64,000 bases of DNA from Acinetobacter brisouisimilis (GTDB taxonomy: Bacteria; Pseudomonadota; Gammaproteobacteria; Pseudomonadales; Moraxellaceae): NCBI RefSeq assembly GCF_000368265.1, contig NZ_KB851213.1, forward strand, positions 1 to 64,000, given 5' to 3'. Under the pieces are notes generated by a model. The model was not told the DNA's origin. It was given only the letters and a program-made list of their open reading frames with translations, and made no database searches. Positions 28,652 through 38,369 of this stretch are shown here, one piece after another. The position numbers were made by a program, and so were the translations under genes. How positions within the stretch are numbered: the stretch's first letter is position 1; every line of letters starts with the position of its first letter.

Positions 28652-29806
28652 TTATCGTGCATCAATGCTGGCATTCAGCGTTTTCAACATGGTCTGCATT
28701 TTGGCTTCGGTTTCATTCCATTCCATTTCTGCATCCGAACCCATGACAATGCCAGCGCCCGCATACAAACGAATGCTTTGACCGCTTAACAAACCACAGC
28801 GAATGGTCACCACCCATTCCCCATTGCCATGTGCATCCATCCAGCCGACCAAGCCCGCATAATATTCACGGTCATAACCTTCATGCTGCAAGATAAACTG
28901 TTTGGCGAGATTGGTCGGTGAACCACACACGGCTGGGGTTGGATGCAAAGACAATGCAACATTCAGCGCATTCAGGTCTTGGTCTTTTAATGTCCCCTGA
29001 AACACCGAAGACAAATGCAACATGGTTGTGGTTTCTAAAATTTCAGGCTGTTTAGAAACTTCCAACTCTTGGCATAATGGATCTAAATTCTGCAAAATGT
29101 TATCGACCACAATCTGGTGCTCGTATAAATCCTTGGTCGATGCCTGCAACTCACTGGTACGCAGATCATTAATAGCCGCATCTTTACTGCGAGGTCGAGA
29201 CCCTGCCAGCGGATTGCTTCGAATGGCTTGATTACGTTTAGAAATCAACAGTTCTGGGCTTGCACCCAACAAATAGCTGTCTTGGTCAACAGGCACAACA
29301 AAGGTATAGGCATACGGATTTTGTGCCGATAAGGTGCTTGCCAGATCAGCAGGTTTTTGAGAATCCAGTAATTCAAAATCTACCGCTTGAGACAGGACAA
29401 TTTTTTCCAAGCTACGGCTTGAAAATGCTTCAATCGCTGATTCGACAGCCTTGCCAAAATGCTGACTTTCAATGACTTGTTTTTTATTTTTTAATTGAAG
29501 AGGCGATAAAGCATCGGCACTGGCAGCAGACGTACTGTTTTGTTTGCGATGTTGACGATAAAAATTTAACGATGACGGCTTGGTGGTATCAAATGGAATC
29601 GCACCCACCAAAATCGGATTCGCCTCTTCCTGATCAACAAGATGGGCAAAACATTCTTGAATTTTTTGATTGAGTGTCGTTTGATCTATCGCAGGGAGTG
29701 AAATGGTTTCTGCTAAATCATGTGCGAATAAGTGATAATCTTTTGTAAAAAAACAAGATATTTTATTGTCAAAGAATTCATCTTGTTGTTTATTGATACT
29801 TTGCAT
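28652..29806 (-). CDS. fbsB: Isochorismate synthase
   Basis: The protein has 384 residues and belongs to the chorismate-utilising enzymes (EntC/DhbC). Motifs are EKIVLSQAVDFEL, FVVPVDQDSYLLGASPELL, IRSNPLAGSRPRSKD, LHPTPAVCGSP and the C-terminal GAGIVMGSDAEMEWNETEAK that holds the metal-binding Glu residues. It converts chorismate to isochorismate, the first step to 2,3-DHB. It is the first gene of the operon and has a good ribosome site (AAGGAAG, 5 bp). A Fur-box-like sequence lies ~210 bp upstream. Confidence 0.94.
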   Translation of the reverse strand: MQSINKQQDEFFDNKISCFFTKDYHLFAHDLAETISLPAIDQTTLNQKIQECFAHLVDQEEANPILVGAIPFDTTKPSSLNFYRQHRKQNSTSAASADALSPLQLKNKKQVIESQHFGKAVESAIEAFSSRSLEKIVLSQAVDFELLDSQKPADLASTLSAQNPYAYTFVVPVDQDSYLLGASPELLISKRNQAIRSNPLAGSRPRSKDAAINDLRTSELQASTKDLYEHQIVVDNILQNLDPLCQELEVSKQPEILETTTMLHLSSVFQGTLKDQDLNALNVALSLHPTPAVCGSPTNLAKQFILQHEGYDREYYAGLVGWMDAHGNGEWVVTIRCGLLSGQSIRLYAGAGIVMGSDAEMEWNETEAKMQTMLKTLNASIDAR

Positions 29807-30015
29807 AAAACTTCCTTACTCAATATAAATTTGCCAGATATGGCTCTTATAAAAGCCAATAAATAGAAACAAACAATTGATTTATATTAATTTATAAAAA
29901 AATCTGTGATTTTTTAACGCGTCGTATTCGGTTGATTAAATTTACATACCCTGATTTGAATTACATTGGATATCCCATGTGGTCATGCTGGTGACCCCTT
30001 TTTTTAGGACTAAAG

Positions 30016-30034
30016 TATAGTAATAATCATTATC
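30016..30034 (-). promoter_or_regulatory. Fur box upstream of the fbsB operon
   Basis: By eye this 19-mer matches the Fur consensus at 16 of 19 positions, with the right half AATCATTATC intact. It lies between fbsB and the AraC-type gene, so the biosynthetic operon should be repressed when iron is sufficient. Confidence 0.8.
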
Positions 30035-30221
30035 AATTAATAGAAATGAAGAGGAGTATTTTTAATAGATTAGGGAAAATTATTGATTTAAATAATTTTT
30101 TTAAATTGGATTTACATGCAATTTATTGAAATTTATTCTTCAATTTTATATTTAATATCAGTAATATAATTTGACCAAATTAATAAAAGTTAAAATGAAA
30201 GCATTGACAAGTTGTTATATT

Positions 30222-30240
30222 TTAAATGAAAATAGTTATC
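30222..30240 (+). promoter_or_regulatory. Weak Fur-box-like site upstream of the AraC-type gene
   Basis: This has about 13 of 19 matches to the Fur consensus, including AATGAAAAT and TTATC. It is 33 bp before the regulator's ATG, a position that could block its promoter. It is much weaker than the site at 30016. Confidence 0.45.
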
Positions 30241-30272
30241 ATTAACTACTTGATAATATCAGATAATGTCCT

Positions 30273-31199
30273 ATGTCTAAATTTATTGACTCTCATAAAG
30301 CAGTCTTAAAACAAGTCGGGAATTTATATTTAGATACATACTCAAATCTCCCCAATCATCAGCTCAATCTATGTAACCCATCCGATGGCCAAGGCTATAG
30401 TGAACTCTATGATTTTGATCGCCTATGTGTGGGTAAAGGTCAGTATTGGCTCAATCATCCCCAGCAAATGAGTGCCAACACACAGGTATATTCTCTGGGT
30501 TTAACCATTTTATTGTCAGGTACACATCGCATCAAGAACCATCAAACCAATCAGGAATATGAATTTCAGTCCCCCGTGATTATTTTGCGTAAAGGCATAT
30601 TGGGATTACAAACCCTATATCTTCAAGAACATACAAAAATGTCTTTAATCAGTTTGGACTTTGATGAAAGTTTATTAAAAAGACTTGAACCCTCAATTAC
30701 AGATAATGACCTGATTCAATTCTTTCTTGATGGCGACTCTCCCACCATCAAAACCACTCATATTCCACATAAAGACATTTTGCACCATGCTCAGTACATC
30801 CTGAATTTGCCACTTGCCAAAAATATGCTGGATTTACTGCACCTTGAAGGTGCAGCACTTGAACTGTTGAGTTTGCTCTTACAAAAAAATACCGAAAAAG
30901 AATGCATTGCAGCACCGATTCAAAAAGCCATTTCTATCTTAGAAACTCAGTTTGACCAAAAAATTACGATTCGGCATTTGTCCAAACAAGTCGGGATTAA
31001 TGAATGTGATTTAAAACGCTTATTTAAGAAAAATACTGGACAAACCATCGGCCATTTCCTGCTGAAAACCCGCATGAAATATGCGCAGTCCTTACTCAAA
31101 AATGGCGTTTCCACAGAGCATGTTGCCAATCAAATTGGTTATAGCAGCGCCCAATATTTCAAACGCATCTTTGAACAGCACTTTGGCTATATTCCTTAA
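30273..31199 (+). CDS. AraC-family transcriptional regulator of the siderophore locus
   Basis: The protein has 308 residues. The C-terminal DNA-binding part has two helix-turn-helix units (ITIRHLSKQVGINECDLKRLFKK and STEHVANQIGYSSAQYFKRIFEQHFGY). It ends right after FGYIP, a few residues shorter than most family members. The N-terminal domain should sense the ligand, as in PchR/YbtA-type regulators that respond to the ferric siderophore. It is divergent from fbsB across a 466-bp control region. It probably activates one or more fbs promoters. It may correspond to fbsA in published naming, but I cannot confirm that. Confidence 0.88.
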   Translation: MSKFIDSHKAVLKQVGNLYLDTYSNLPNHQLNLCNPSDGQGYSELYDFDRLCVGKGQYWLNHPQQMSANTQVYSLGLTILLSGTHRIKNHQTNQEYEFQSPVIILRKGILGLQTLYLQEHTKMSLISLDFDESLLKRLEPSITDNDLIQFFLDGDSPTIKTTHIPHKDILHHAQYILNLPLAKNMLDLLHLEGAALELLSLLLQKNTEKECIAAPIQKAISILETQFDQKITIRHLSKQVGINECDLKRLFKKNTGQTIGHFLLKTRMKYAQSLLKNGVSTEHVANQIGYSSAQYFKRIFEQHFGYIP

Positions 31200-31250
31200 A
31201 TCAGCCGATTCCCCATTTTCAATTTCATTCGTCAAACACAAAAAACTAAA

Positions 31251-31283
31251 GGCTGCATCATGTTCTAATGCAGCCTAAAATTG
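31251..31283. terminator. Bidirectional hairpin between AraC-type gene and MATE gene
   Basis: GGCTGCAT at 31251-31258 pairs with ATGCAGCC at 31268-31275, with A-rich DNA on the left and TAAAATTG on the right. It sits between two converging genes. Confidence 0.6.
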
Positions 31284-31346
31284 AAACGGACGATCTGATC
31301 TTCAATCACATGATCAGTTGTCCAAAAAGCAGGGTATTGATTAAAA

Positions 31347-32690
31347 TCAATACGCCACTTCTTTATGGGTAATTCTGCGATAGCTTTGAATAATCATAAA
31401 TGCTGCCGCCATACTGATCCCTACTGCTAAAACTTTCCAGATCACATCGACATTGGCAGAAAGCTGTAGCCAGCCTTTCACCCCCATGACATAGCTGAGC
31501 GGAATAATGATGATCCAGTAACAGAACAAGATCACCACCAGTGGTTGCATAAATTGTTGTAAGCCTCTGAGTACGCCAGAAGCCACCGTTTGCATGGCAT
31601 CAAAAATCAGGAAAATTGCCACATAGTGCATCAGCCCTGCGGCAATATCCAAGACCGTCAGATCCTGACTAAATAGCCCTGTAATTTGCCGGGCAAACAC
31701 GGTTAAAATCAGCGCCATCAACCCACCATAAATCAGAGTCATCATGGCAACCGTTACACTGGTCAACACCTTGCCCTGCTGATTATTGGTCGCTGAAAAG
31801 GACGCAACACGTATGGTGGTTGCACTGCTGATCGCTACAGGAATCATGATAATCACCATGGCAATATTAATCACGATTTGATGCGCTGCAATCACTCGAA
31901 TTCCCAATTCCGAAGCAAAGAAAGCCAAGGTTGAGAGCGCCAAGATTTGCAGCACCAAAGTCACCCCGATTGGCAAACCTTGTTTCAATAACTGTAGACT
32001 CTCGCCATAAGTAATCTGACTTTCCTGCTGCTGCGTAATTTCAGGCACGGCTTGACGCACAAAATAACGCATCACAAAATAGGCAATATAGGCACTGAGT
32101 GCCGTGGCTAAACCTGTACCTGCCCCACCCAATTGCGGCAAGAATCCGACACCATTCACCAAAGTAAAGCACAGCGATGCATCACAGATCAGTAAAATCA
32201 TAAAGGTCAGCATAATCGGTTTAAGCTGACTATTGCCTTCACTGATAAAACGGTAGAGGGTCATATACACCAGACCGGGCATGGCAAAGGCAACAAAATG
32301 CAGATAGGTCTTGGTGATGACTGCAACTTTCACATCGGCAATCATCAATGGGCAGATAAATGCCAAGAGCTGGATCAGCACAAAGCCAAAAACTGCCAAG
32401 GTCAGTGCGATATTTTTTCCCTGTTGAAATAAAATCGCAATTTGCTTGCCATCTTGTTGATGTTTGAGCATCGACACTTTGGGCACAAGGACATATAAAA
32501 TCCCAGTAAACAAAATAAAAATAGGCGTCCAGATACTACTTCCCAGACCAATTCCAGCCAGATCCTGATAATTATATTTGCCAGCAACGAGTGTATTAAT
32601 CAATCCTAAAGAGGCTTGACACAACTGAATTAAAATTAATGGCAATGCCAGTTTTAAAATCGGAATCGAAATATCTTTAAATATCTTCAT
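31347..32690 (-). CDS. fbsQ: MATE-family efflux protein, probable siderophore exporter
   Basis: The protein has 447 residues with about 12 membrane segments. The start is typical of the MatE family (ISIPILKLALPLILIQLCQASLGLINTLVAG), with a related second half (TYGESLQLLKQGLPIGVTLVLQILALSTLAFFASELG). It is an inner-membrane cation-coupled exporter. In this operon it is the best candidate to move newly made fimsbactin out of the cytoplasm. The start lies 48 bp after the siderophore-interacting protein gene. The symbol is assigned by locus order. Confidence 0.85.
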   Translation of the reverse strand: MKIFKDISIPILKLALPLILIQLCQASLGLINTLVAGKYNYQDLAGIGLGSSIWTPIFILFTGILYVLVPKVSMLKHQQDGKQIAILFQQGKNIALTLAVFGFVLIQLLAFICPLMIADVKVAVITKTYLHFVAFAMPGLVYMTLYRFISEGNSQLKPIMLTFMILLICDASLCFTLVNGVGFLPQLGGAGTGLATALSAYIAYFVMRYFVRQAVPEITQQQESQITYGESLQLLKQGLPIGVTLVLQILALSTLAFFASELGIRVIAAHQIVINIAMVIIMIPVAISSATTIRVASFSATNNQQGKVLTSVTVAMMTLIYGGLMALILTVFARQITGLFSQDLTVLDIAAGLMHYVAIFLIFDAMQTVASGVLRGLQQFMQPLVVILFCYWIIIIPLSYVMGVKGWLQLSANVDVIWKVLAVGISMAAAFMIIQSYRRITHKEVAY

Positions 32691-32738
32691 AGTGTGCCTT
32701 CAATCTGCCTCATCATCTACTGATGGATGATCAACACT

Positions 32739-33854
32739 TTATTTCAAGCGCCAATATCCTTTTATATGATTGTTCTTACCCCGTAATCCACGTTGATTAC
32801 GCAAGTAATGTCGGATCTGCTTTGCAGCATTATTTTCCAAGGCGCCCCAAACATTATTTATGGAAGGAAATTCTTCCAATATTTGAAGGGTTTGCTCGGC
32901 TTGGACAGCTACATCACAGCTGATTTTCTTCAAGATGGTATTTTCAGGAAAAGAAAATTCCTTAAAATAATCAAGATCCTGCTGCTCTGTACACAACAGG
33001 ACAACGATCGGCGGTGTTGGATTTTTCCAAAAGTCCATAATTCCGGCCAGTGCTGGATATGCCGTTTCATCAGCAATCAACACGGCTTGCCCTTGATGCA
33101 GATGTTCATGTTTGTCATCAGTTTCGGTACGGCTTGAAATCAATGATCTCAGTTGTAATTCTGAAACCCACTCACTGCCTGGGCTGTTGCCATGGGTAAA
33201 GACATCGACATAACCATAATTCAGTGCAGTGTCATCTCCATCTCGGCTAAAAGACTGGCGCAAGGTATATAAGCGTACGTCTTTATTCATCGACTCCAGC
33301 AGTTTCTGGCGTTTCGGGCTGGAAATATGTTTCATCAGCCACAAAAAGCCACGATCAAAGGTATTTTTGACCAGCCCGCTTTTATTGGACTGCTTGGCTT
33401 TGGTCTGCGGTGCTTTTTCAAGAACTTTCAGAATGAAACCATAAGCATAACCCGCATAATATTGCGGTAGAGCCACTTGGCTTTTAATGGTGAGTCGGGT
33501 GATATTTTTACTGAGTTGTTCTTTTGCAATCACTTCAAAAAACTGCTTGGCATTATTGCTAAATTCAATTTTTTGTTTTGCAAATGAATTGTATGCCAAA
33601 TACAGAATTTGCTCTTCTAAATCACCTTTTAATTCGAAATCGACAAAAAGTGTCGCTGCCTTTTGAGCTTCCCCTTCACGCGTATGCAGCAAAATGCCTT
33701 CTTCATAAATATCATTAATACTCGCTTCATAAATCTGCATATTTTTGCCATAGCTTTGCGCAATCATGAGCAACTCTTTGGTATGTTCCTGATTGACATG
33801 ATCCATAATATCGAGCTTACGGTCTTGGTCTTGAATGGTGGTATAGTTCATCAT
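32739..33854 (-). CDS. fbsP: Siderophore-interacting protein (ferric reductase) with N-terminal DUF2470-like domain
   Basis: The protein has 371 residues. Residues ~15-95 (DIMDHVNQEHTKELLMIAQSYG…) resemble the heme-utilisation DUF2470 domain. The rest is a FAD-binding siderophore-interacting reductase: VRLYTLR (RxYT flavin motif), then DVFTHGNSPGSEWV, an ADETAYPALAGI stretch and the C-terminal VWGALENNAAKQIRHYLR…KGYWR signature. It should reduce ferric fimsbactin in the cytoplasm to release iron. Family members are usually ~250-270 residues, so the N-terminal fusion is notable. It follows the MFS gene by 46 bp. Confidence 0.87.
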   Translation of the reverse strand: MMNYTTIQDQDRKLDIMDHVNQEHTKELLMIAQSYGKNMQIYEASINDIYEEGILLHTREGEAQKAATLFVDFELKGDLEEQILYLAYNSFAKQKIEFSNNAKQFFEVIAKEQLSKNITRLTIKSQVALPQYYAGYAYGFILKVLEKAPQTKAKQSNKSGLVKNTFDRGFLWLMKHISSPKRQKLLESMNKDVRLYTLRQSFSRDGDDTALNYGYVDVFTHGNSPGSEWVSELQLRSLISSRTETDDKHEHLHQGQAVLIADETAYPALAGIMDFWKNPTPPIVVLLCTEQQDLDYFKEFSFPENTILKKISCDVAVQAEQTLQILEEFPSINNVWGALENNAAKQIRHYLRNQRGLRGKNNHIKGYWRLK

Positions 33855-33900
33855 TTTAAACTGCCTTCATTTTTCTAAAGACATCTCGTGTGATTGGTGA

Positions 33901-35112
33901 TTATTGATATGTGGTAGGTAATAATTTCCATGTCAGCCCCGCCACACACAGTGCACACATGAAGGTAATCAAGACCACAGCGGTGTATCCAATATGTTGG
34001 GCGAAAGCCAAGCCGATTGCAGAGTAAGAAAAGCCCATAAAAACAATCAGGCTGAGTTGCAAACTAAAAAATGTCGCTTTGGCGGGCATGGTCGATGCCC
34101 GATCCATAATCAGAGTAGAAAGTGCTGCCATTAATCCTGGGTTTGCAAGAAAATATCCAAAAATCGCAAGATAAACCAAAGGTTTATCCGTATAACCCAA
34201 GGTCAGCGGAATAAATAACAATAAAGCCACGCTCTGTAGCAAGGTCAGGCTGATGAGTGCTGCTTTGCGGTGTAGCTTATTAATCAGAAAAGTCGCTAAA
34301 AATGCGGAAAAGATTCCAACAATAGAACCAAAGACTTTGGTTGCAAAACCAATATCTGCCAGTGACCATTTGGCATCGACCAATAACGGATTTAAAATGC
34401 CAAAAACAGCTGTAAAACCGATAGGATACACAAACAGTAGAGCAAACCAAACCTTATGTTGCTGAATAAACAGTTTAATTTGTTGTGCTAGGCTTTTGAA
34501 TTGCCCTGAGATTCCTTTGTGGGGATTAACCCAAGCATCGTCTGGTTCTTTATAAAAAAATAGTTGAATATTGGTCAGTGCTGTCATCCCTGCCAAGATC
34601 CATAATGCCCCTTTCCAATGCAGCCAAGGATATAAAATCAGTAATAAGCCGCCACCAATAATATTGCCCATCAAATTACTGGAATACTGAATACTGTTAG
34701 CAAACTGTCGTTCTGTTGCCTTAAAAATTTTGCAGGCAAGACCATCAATCGCAACGTCCTGCATACTCATAAATAAGGTATAGACAATAAACAAAATTAA
34801 AATTGCAGAGAAATGCTGCTGGATGTCGAGTAGACCGCAAATGAATAACAAGATGGTCATACAAAGCTGAGCAACAATCAGCCAGCTACGATACTGTCCC
34901 TGAAAGAAAAGACGAAAACTGTCAATAAATGGTGCGTATAAGACCTTGCCCAACATAGGCAGCGCAATCAAATTGATTAATGCTAACTTATCGAGTGCAA
35001 TCCCGCTTTGCCTCAAGATCGCAAATGCAGCAGAGATCATAAAGGCGATACCAATATATTGTGTGGTGTACACACTAATCAGCAAAGACCACGGTTTCGA
35101 ATTTTCTTTCAT
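33901..35112 (-). CDS. fbsO: MFS permease, RhtX/FptX-like siderophore transporter
   Basis: The protein has 403 residues and 12 predicted membrane segments. It resembles AmpG/RhtX/FptX proteins (YIGIAFMISAAFAILRQSGI near the N-terminus; ALPMLGKVLYAPFIDSF; MSMQDVAIDGLACKIF). Single-polypeptide permeases of this family import ferric siderophores across the inner membrane. It lies directly downstream of the TonB receptor (34 bp), which favours import over export. No periplasmic binding protein or ABC importer is encoded in the locus. The symbol is by locus order. Confidence 0.82.
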   Translation of the reverse strand: MKENSKPWSLLISVYTTQYIGIAFMISAAFAILRQSGIALDKLALINLIALPMLGKVLYAPFIDSFRLFFQGQYRSWLIVAQLCMTILLFICGLLDIQQHFSAILILFIVYTLFMSMQDVAIDGLACKIFKATERQFANSIQYSSNLMGNIIGGGLLLILYPWLHWKGALWILAGMTALTNIQLFFYKEPDDAWVNPHKGISGQFKSLAQQIKLFIQQHKVWFALLFVYPIGFTAVFGILNPLLVDAKWSLADIGFATKVFGSIVGIFSAFLATFLINKLHRKAALISLTLLQSVALLLFIPLTLGYTDKPLVYLAIFGYFLANPGLMAALSTLIMDRASTMPAKATFFSLQLSLIVFMGFSYSAIGLAFAQHIGYTAVVLITFMCALCVAGLTWKLLPTTYQ

Positions 35113-35146
35113 GAGTGTCTTCCAATGTTAAGTTGATGATTTAATT

Positions 35147-37312
35147 TTAGAAATCAATCTGCATTGAAAGTTTATATGTGCGCGGTAAACCTACAGAGAC
35201 ATAAGCACCATTCCATACACCTGCCCAATAGTTTTTATCAAAGAGATTATCTACACCACCTCTAAAGGTAACTTTATGATTGGCAATCGTAGTTAAATAG
35301 CGCCCACCCACATCAACACGAATCCAGCTTGGTAATTTTTGTGTATTTGCTGCATCAACGTATTCAGTACCTGTATAAATTGTATTTGCCGTTAAAGTTA
35401 ACCCTTGAATCTGATTTACGTCCCATTCAAATCCTAGATTTGACTGCCAATGTGGGATGCCATACACATCATTACCATCGTATGTTCCCAATGCAGTTTT
35501 CGTCTGCTCAGCATCCATATACACCACACCACCTAACACACGCAGGTTTTGCAATAACTGTCCAGCAGTTGTCCATTCAACTCCTCTGTTTCGTTGTTCG
35601 CCATCTGAGTTATATGTGTTTGTGCTGCTGTCTTTGATCATGCTAGGTTTTGTAATCTGATAAACGCTTAGGCTATTTCTAAACGTGCCATTTTCCCATT
35701 TCATGCCCACTTCATACTGCTTCGACTTATATGGAGCCATATTTGCACCATAATTTGCAGCAGTTGTATCGGTTACAGAGTCACCTTGTGATAGGCCTTC
35801 AATGTAGTTCCCATACAGTGAAATTGAGTTATTCCACGGTTTAACGACAAAACCAACCGCAGGTGTTAGTGCACTTTTCTTATATAACGGACTGCTTGCC
35901 AAGCCCGTATAAATGCTATAACTCTGGGATCTGACCTGTTGCTGACGCATGCCAAGAATTAATTGATATTTATCATCAACAAACGATAAAGTGTCAGCCA
36001 GTGCAATACTACTCAATGTAATTGCTGAAGTTTTTGGAATATACGTAGGCTCACTCGCCAAAGTACCTGATGCAGATGGTGTATAGATATTGGATGACCA
36101 TGTTCCACCTGAGGACAACCCCATTCGCATATCCTGATCAATCACATTGGTACTCAGCACTAAGCTATGATCGACCGCCCCTGTTTTAAACTTACCGCGA
36201 AGTCCTGCTTCAGCAGAAGTGACATCGGTAATATTGGCAGTATTTCGAGAGAAAGCCGTATAGTCACCATTGGCCTGTGCATTTAGACCGAGGGCATTAT
36301 TGGCCATATAACCATGTGCTTTCTGATGCTTGGTACCACCCGTTAAATACACAGTCCAATCATCTGCAAAGTCATACTCCACATGACCAATCGCTGCTGT
36401 TGTTTCCGTCACGCCATACGAACCTGGCATGGTATTGGTTGAGGCATCGGGTGCTTTAGGAATATTTAAAGAAGCAAAAGAAACCATCAGCGGCATTGCG
36501 CCAGATAATTTCTCTTTAATGCTATATACATCTAAAGATGCACGTAAGTCTGTGCCTTTATAATCCAAAGCAATAGAACCTAAACGTCGGTCTTCAGTCT
36601 GACCATCTAAAGAGGTATCACCATGCGATTTCAGTGCATTAACCCGAATACCGAATTGCTTGTTTTCACCAAACCGACGCCCAATATCCACATGTTCACC
36701 AAAATTTGCATTTGACGAATACGTCGTGGTCAGTCGGGTAATCGGTTCATCTGTTGCACGTTTCGGCACGAGGTTAATTACCCCGCCGACTGCCCCTCCC
36801 AGAGACATCCCGAATAACAATGCACTGGTACCACGAAATACTTCAACCCGTTCTAGAAACTCGGTTGGTACACGATTATGTGGCGTTAAACCAAATGCAC
36901 CATCCCATGCCAATTCATGACTTTGTGTATATAAACCACGAATATTAAAGTATTCACCTAGCCCATTTGATGACATCACCATACGTACGGTTGGATCGCT
37001 TTGTAAGGCCTCTGCAACGGTTTTTGCTTGATTATCTTCAATATATTTAGCAGTATAACTGGTAACACTAAACGGTGCATCTAATGCATATTTATTGCCC
37101 AGAATACCAATCTGACTTTTACGACTGACTTGACCTGCTGAGAGTGTCTTATTTGCATTTTTATGTACAGTTACACTAATCACAGGTAACGCTTTTTCAA
37201 CTGTTGTTTCGTCAGTATTCTCTAATTCTGCAGCCTGTATCGCCTGAGAGAGCATGGCACACGCTAAACTTGTTCCCAATATGGATAATTTGAACCTCAA
37301 TACTTTATTCAT
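35147..37312 (-). CDS. fbsN: TonB-dependent ferric siderophore receptor
   Basis: The protein has 721 residues. The signal peptide ends near AIQA-AE. A TonB-box-like ALPVISVTVHK follows, then the plug domain (DAPFSVTSYTAKYIEDNQAKTVAEALQSDPTVR; RVEVFRGTSALLFGMS). The barrel ends in an aromatic residue (YKLSMQIDF), as expected for outer-membrane insertion. It is the FhuA/FoxA-type siderophore subgroup by its plug motifs. It is first in the uptake operon, with a Fur box ~45 bp upstream. Confidence 0.95.
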   Translation of the reverse strand: MNKVLRFKLSILGTSLACAMLSQAIQAAELENTDETTVEKALPVISVTVHKNANKTLSAGQVSRKSQIGILGNKYALDAPFSVTSYTAKYIEDNQAKTVAEALQSDPTVRMVMSSNGLGEYFNIRGLYTQSHELAWDGAFGLTPHNRVPTEFLERVEVFRGTSALLFGMSLGGAVGGVINLVPKRATDEPITRLTTTYSSNANFGEHVDIGRRFGENKQFGIRVNALKSHGDTSLDGQTEDRRLGSIALDYKGTDLRASLDVYSIKEKLSGAMPLMVSFASLNIPKAPDASTNTMPGSYGVTETTAAIGHVEYDFADDWTVYLTGGTKHQKAHGYMANNALGLNAQANGDYTAFSRNTANITDVTSAEAGLRGKFKTGAVDHSLVLSTNVIDQDMRMGLSSGGTWSSNIYTPSASGTLASEPTYIPKTSAITLSSIALADTLSFVDDKYQLILGMRQQQVRSQSYSIYTGLASSPLYKKSALTPAVGFVVKPWNNSISLYGNYIEGLSQGDSVTDTTAANYGANMAPYKSKQYEVGMKWENGTFRNSLSVYQITKPSMIKDSSTNTYNSDGEQRNRGVEWTTAGQLLQNLRVLGGVVYMDAEQTKTALGTYDGNDVYGIPHWQSNLGFEWDVNQIQGLTLTANTIYTGTEYVDAANTQKLPSWIRVDVGGRYLTTIANHKVTFRGGVDNLFDKNYWAGVWNGAYVSVGLPRTYKLSMQIDF

Positions 37313-37353
37313 TTTGAGCCTTGTAACTGACAGGTTATAAAAATTTATAGAAG

Positions 37354-37372
37354 TTTACTGATAATCATTATC
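37354..37372. promoter_or_regulatory. Fur box between TonB receptor and thioesterase genes
   Basis: This has 16 of 19 matches to the Fur consensus, with TGATAATCATTATC intact. It is in the 304-bp divergent region and close to the receptor start, so the uptake operon should be iron-repressed; the fbsM/fbsL pair may share the control. Confidence 0.85.
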
Positions 37373-37616
37373 AACTAACAGAAAAGATCGGAAATGAATT
37401 TATAGAATGAGGAAAGTTATTGTTTCTTATGTCTATTATTTATGCAATTTTATTGCAAATGACAATCAATTAATTAAGTGTTGACAAAATATTGAAAAAG
37501 ATAATATTTTAAAATAATGAAAACTAAGGAGATTAGAAATAGCTCAGTTAAAGTTATTTTTAATATGACTAATTTTTTAAGATTTAAAGTCAAATTCAGG
37601 ATCAGAAATCGCTTAT

Positions 37617-38366
37617 ATGAGTCAAGAAAATATTCTAGTCAATATGTTTTGCTTACCGCCTGCTGGAAGCAGTTCCTCAATTTATCATTCATGGAATAAA
37701 CATATCCCGTCAGGAATTAAAGTTATTCCACTTGAGTATCCTGGTCATGGAAAAAAAATACGAGAAAACCTAACCCATGACCCAAATCAGTTAGCACAGA
37801 TCCTATGTGATGAAATTAAAGCATTTGGCAACCACCCTTTTATTCTATTTGGGCACAGTGTTGGAGCATCGGTGTTATGGCGAATTGAAAATCTGTTAAA
37901 AACCGAAAAAATTTATAATAATTTAATCCTGCTTGCCGTAAGTGGTCGACCTGCACCCAGTTATTTAAAAATCATGAACAAGAAAAGTATTCTAACCGTT
38001 CAGGAATTGATCAATGAATTAAAAATATATAATAACTTTCCAAGTGAAATTTTAAATAATCAGGATACTTTAGAATTTTTTATCAGAATTATCAAAAATG
38101 ACTTCATGCTCAGTGACAACATGTTAAATGACCAGATTAGTCTTACTGAAAAACCTTTACTGAGTCTCTATGGAAAAGATGATCCTTATATTGATCATCA
38201 TGAGATGATGGAAAAATGGCAAGATTTCTCCACAATCTGGTTAGGTGCACATGCTGTAGCAGGTGATCATTTTTATTTTCTGGATCAAGCCACCTTAATA
38301 AAAACTTTAGCTATTATCTCAGCAAATATTTTTAAGATATTCAATACAAACATTAATATCCGATAA
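37617..38366 (+). CDS. fbsM: Thioesterase of NRPS assembly line
   Basis: The protein has 249 residues. It is an alpha/beta hydrolase of the type II thioesterase family (GrsT/EntH-neighbour type): MFCLPPAGSSSSIYHSW near the N-terminus, nucleophile motif GHSVGAS, an Asp in LYGKDDPYI and a His in AGDHFYF. None of the NRPS proteins here has a C-terminal TE domain, so this free enzyme is the candidate for product release or proofreading. No strong ribosome site is seen before the ATG. It is divergent from the receptor and 3 bp before fbsL. Confidence 0.9.
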   Translation: MSQENILVNMFCLPPAGSSSSIYHSWNKHIPSGIKVIPLEYPGHGKKIRENLTHDPNQLAQILCDEIKAFGNHPFILFGHSVGASVLWRIENLLKTEKIYNNLILLAVSGRPAPSYLKIMNKKSILTVQELINELKIYNNFPSEILNNQDTLEFFIRIIKNDFMLSDNMLNDQISLTEKPLLSLYGKDDPYIDHHEMMEKWQDFSTIWLGAHAVAGDHFYFLDQATLIKTLAIISANIFKIFNTNINIR

Positions 38367-38369
38367 ATC

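Noticed and set aside
37517..37699. 60-codon frame that starts before the thioesterase gene
   Set aside because: It overlaps the thioesterase start in another frame and has no recognisable content.
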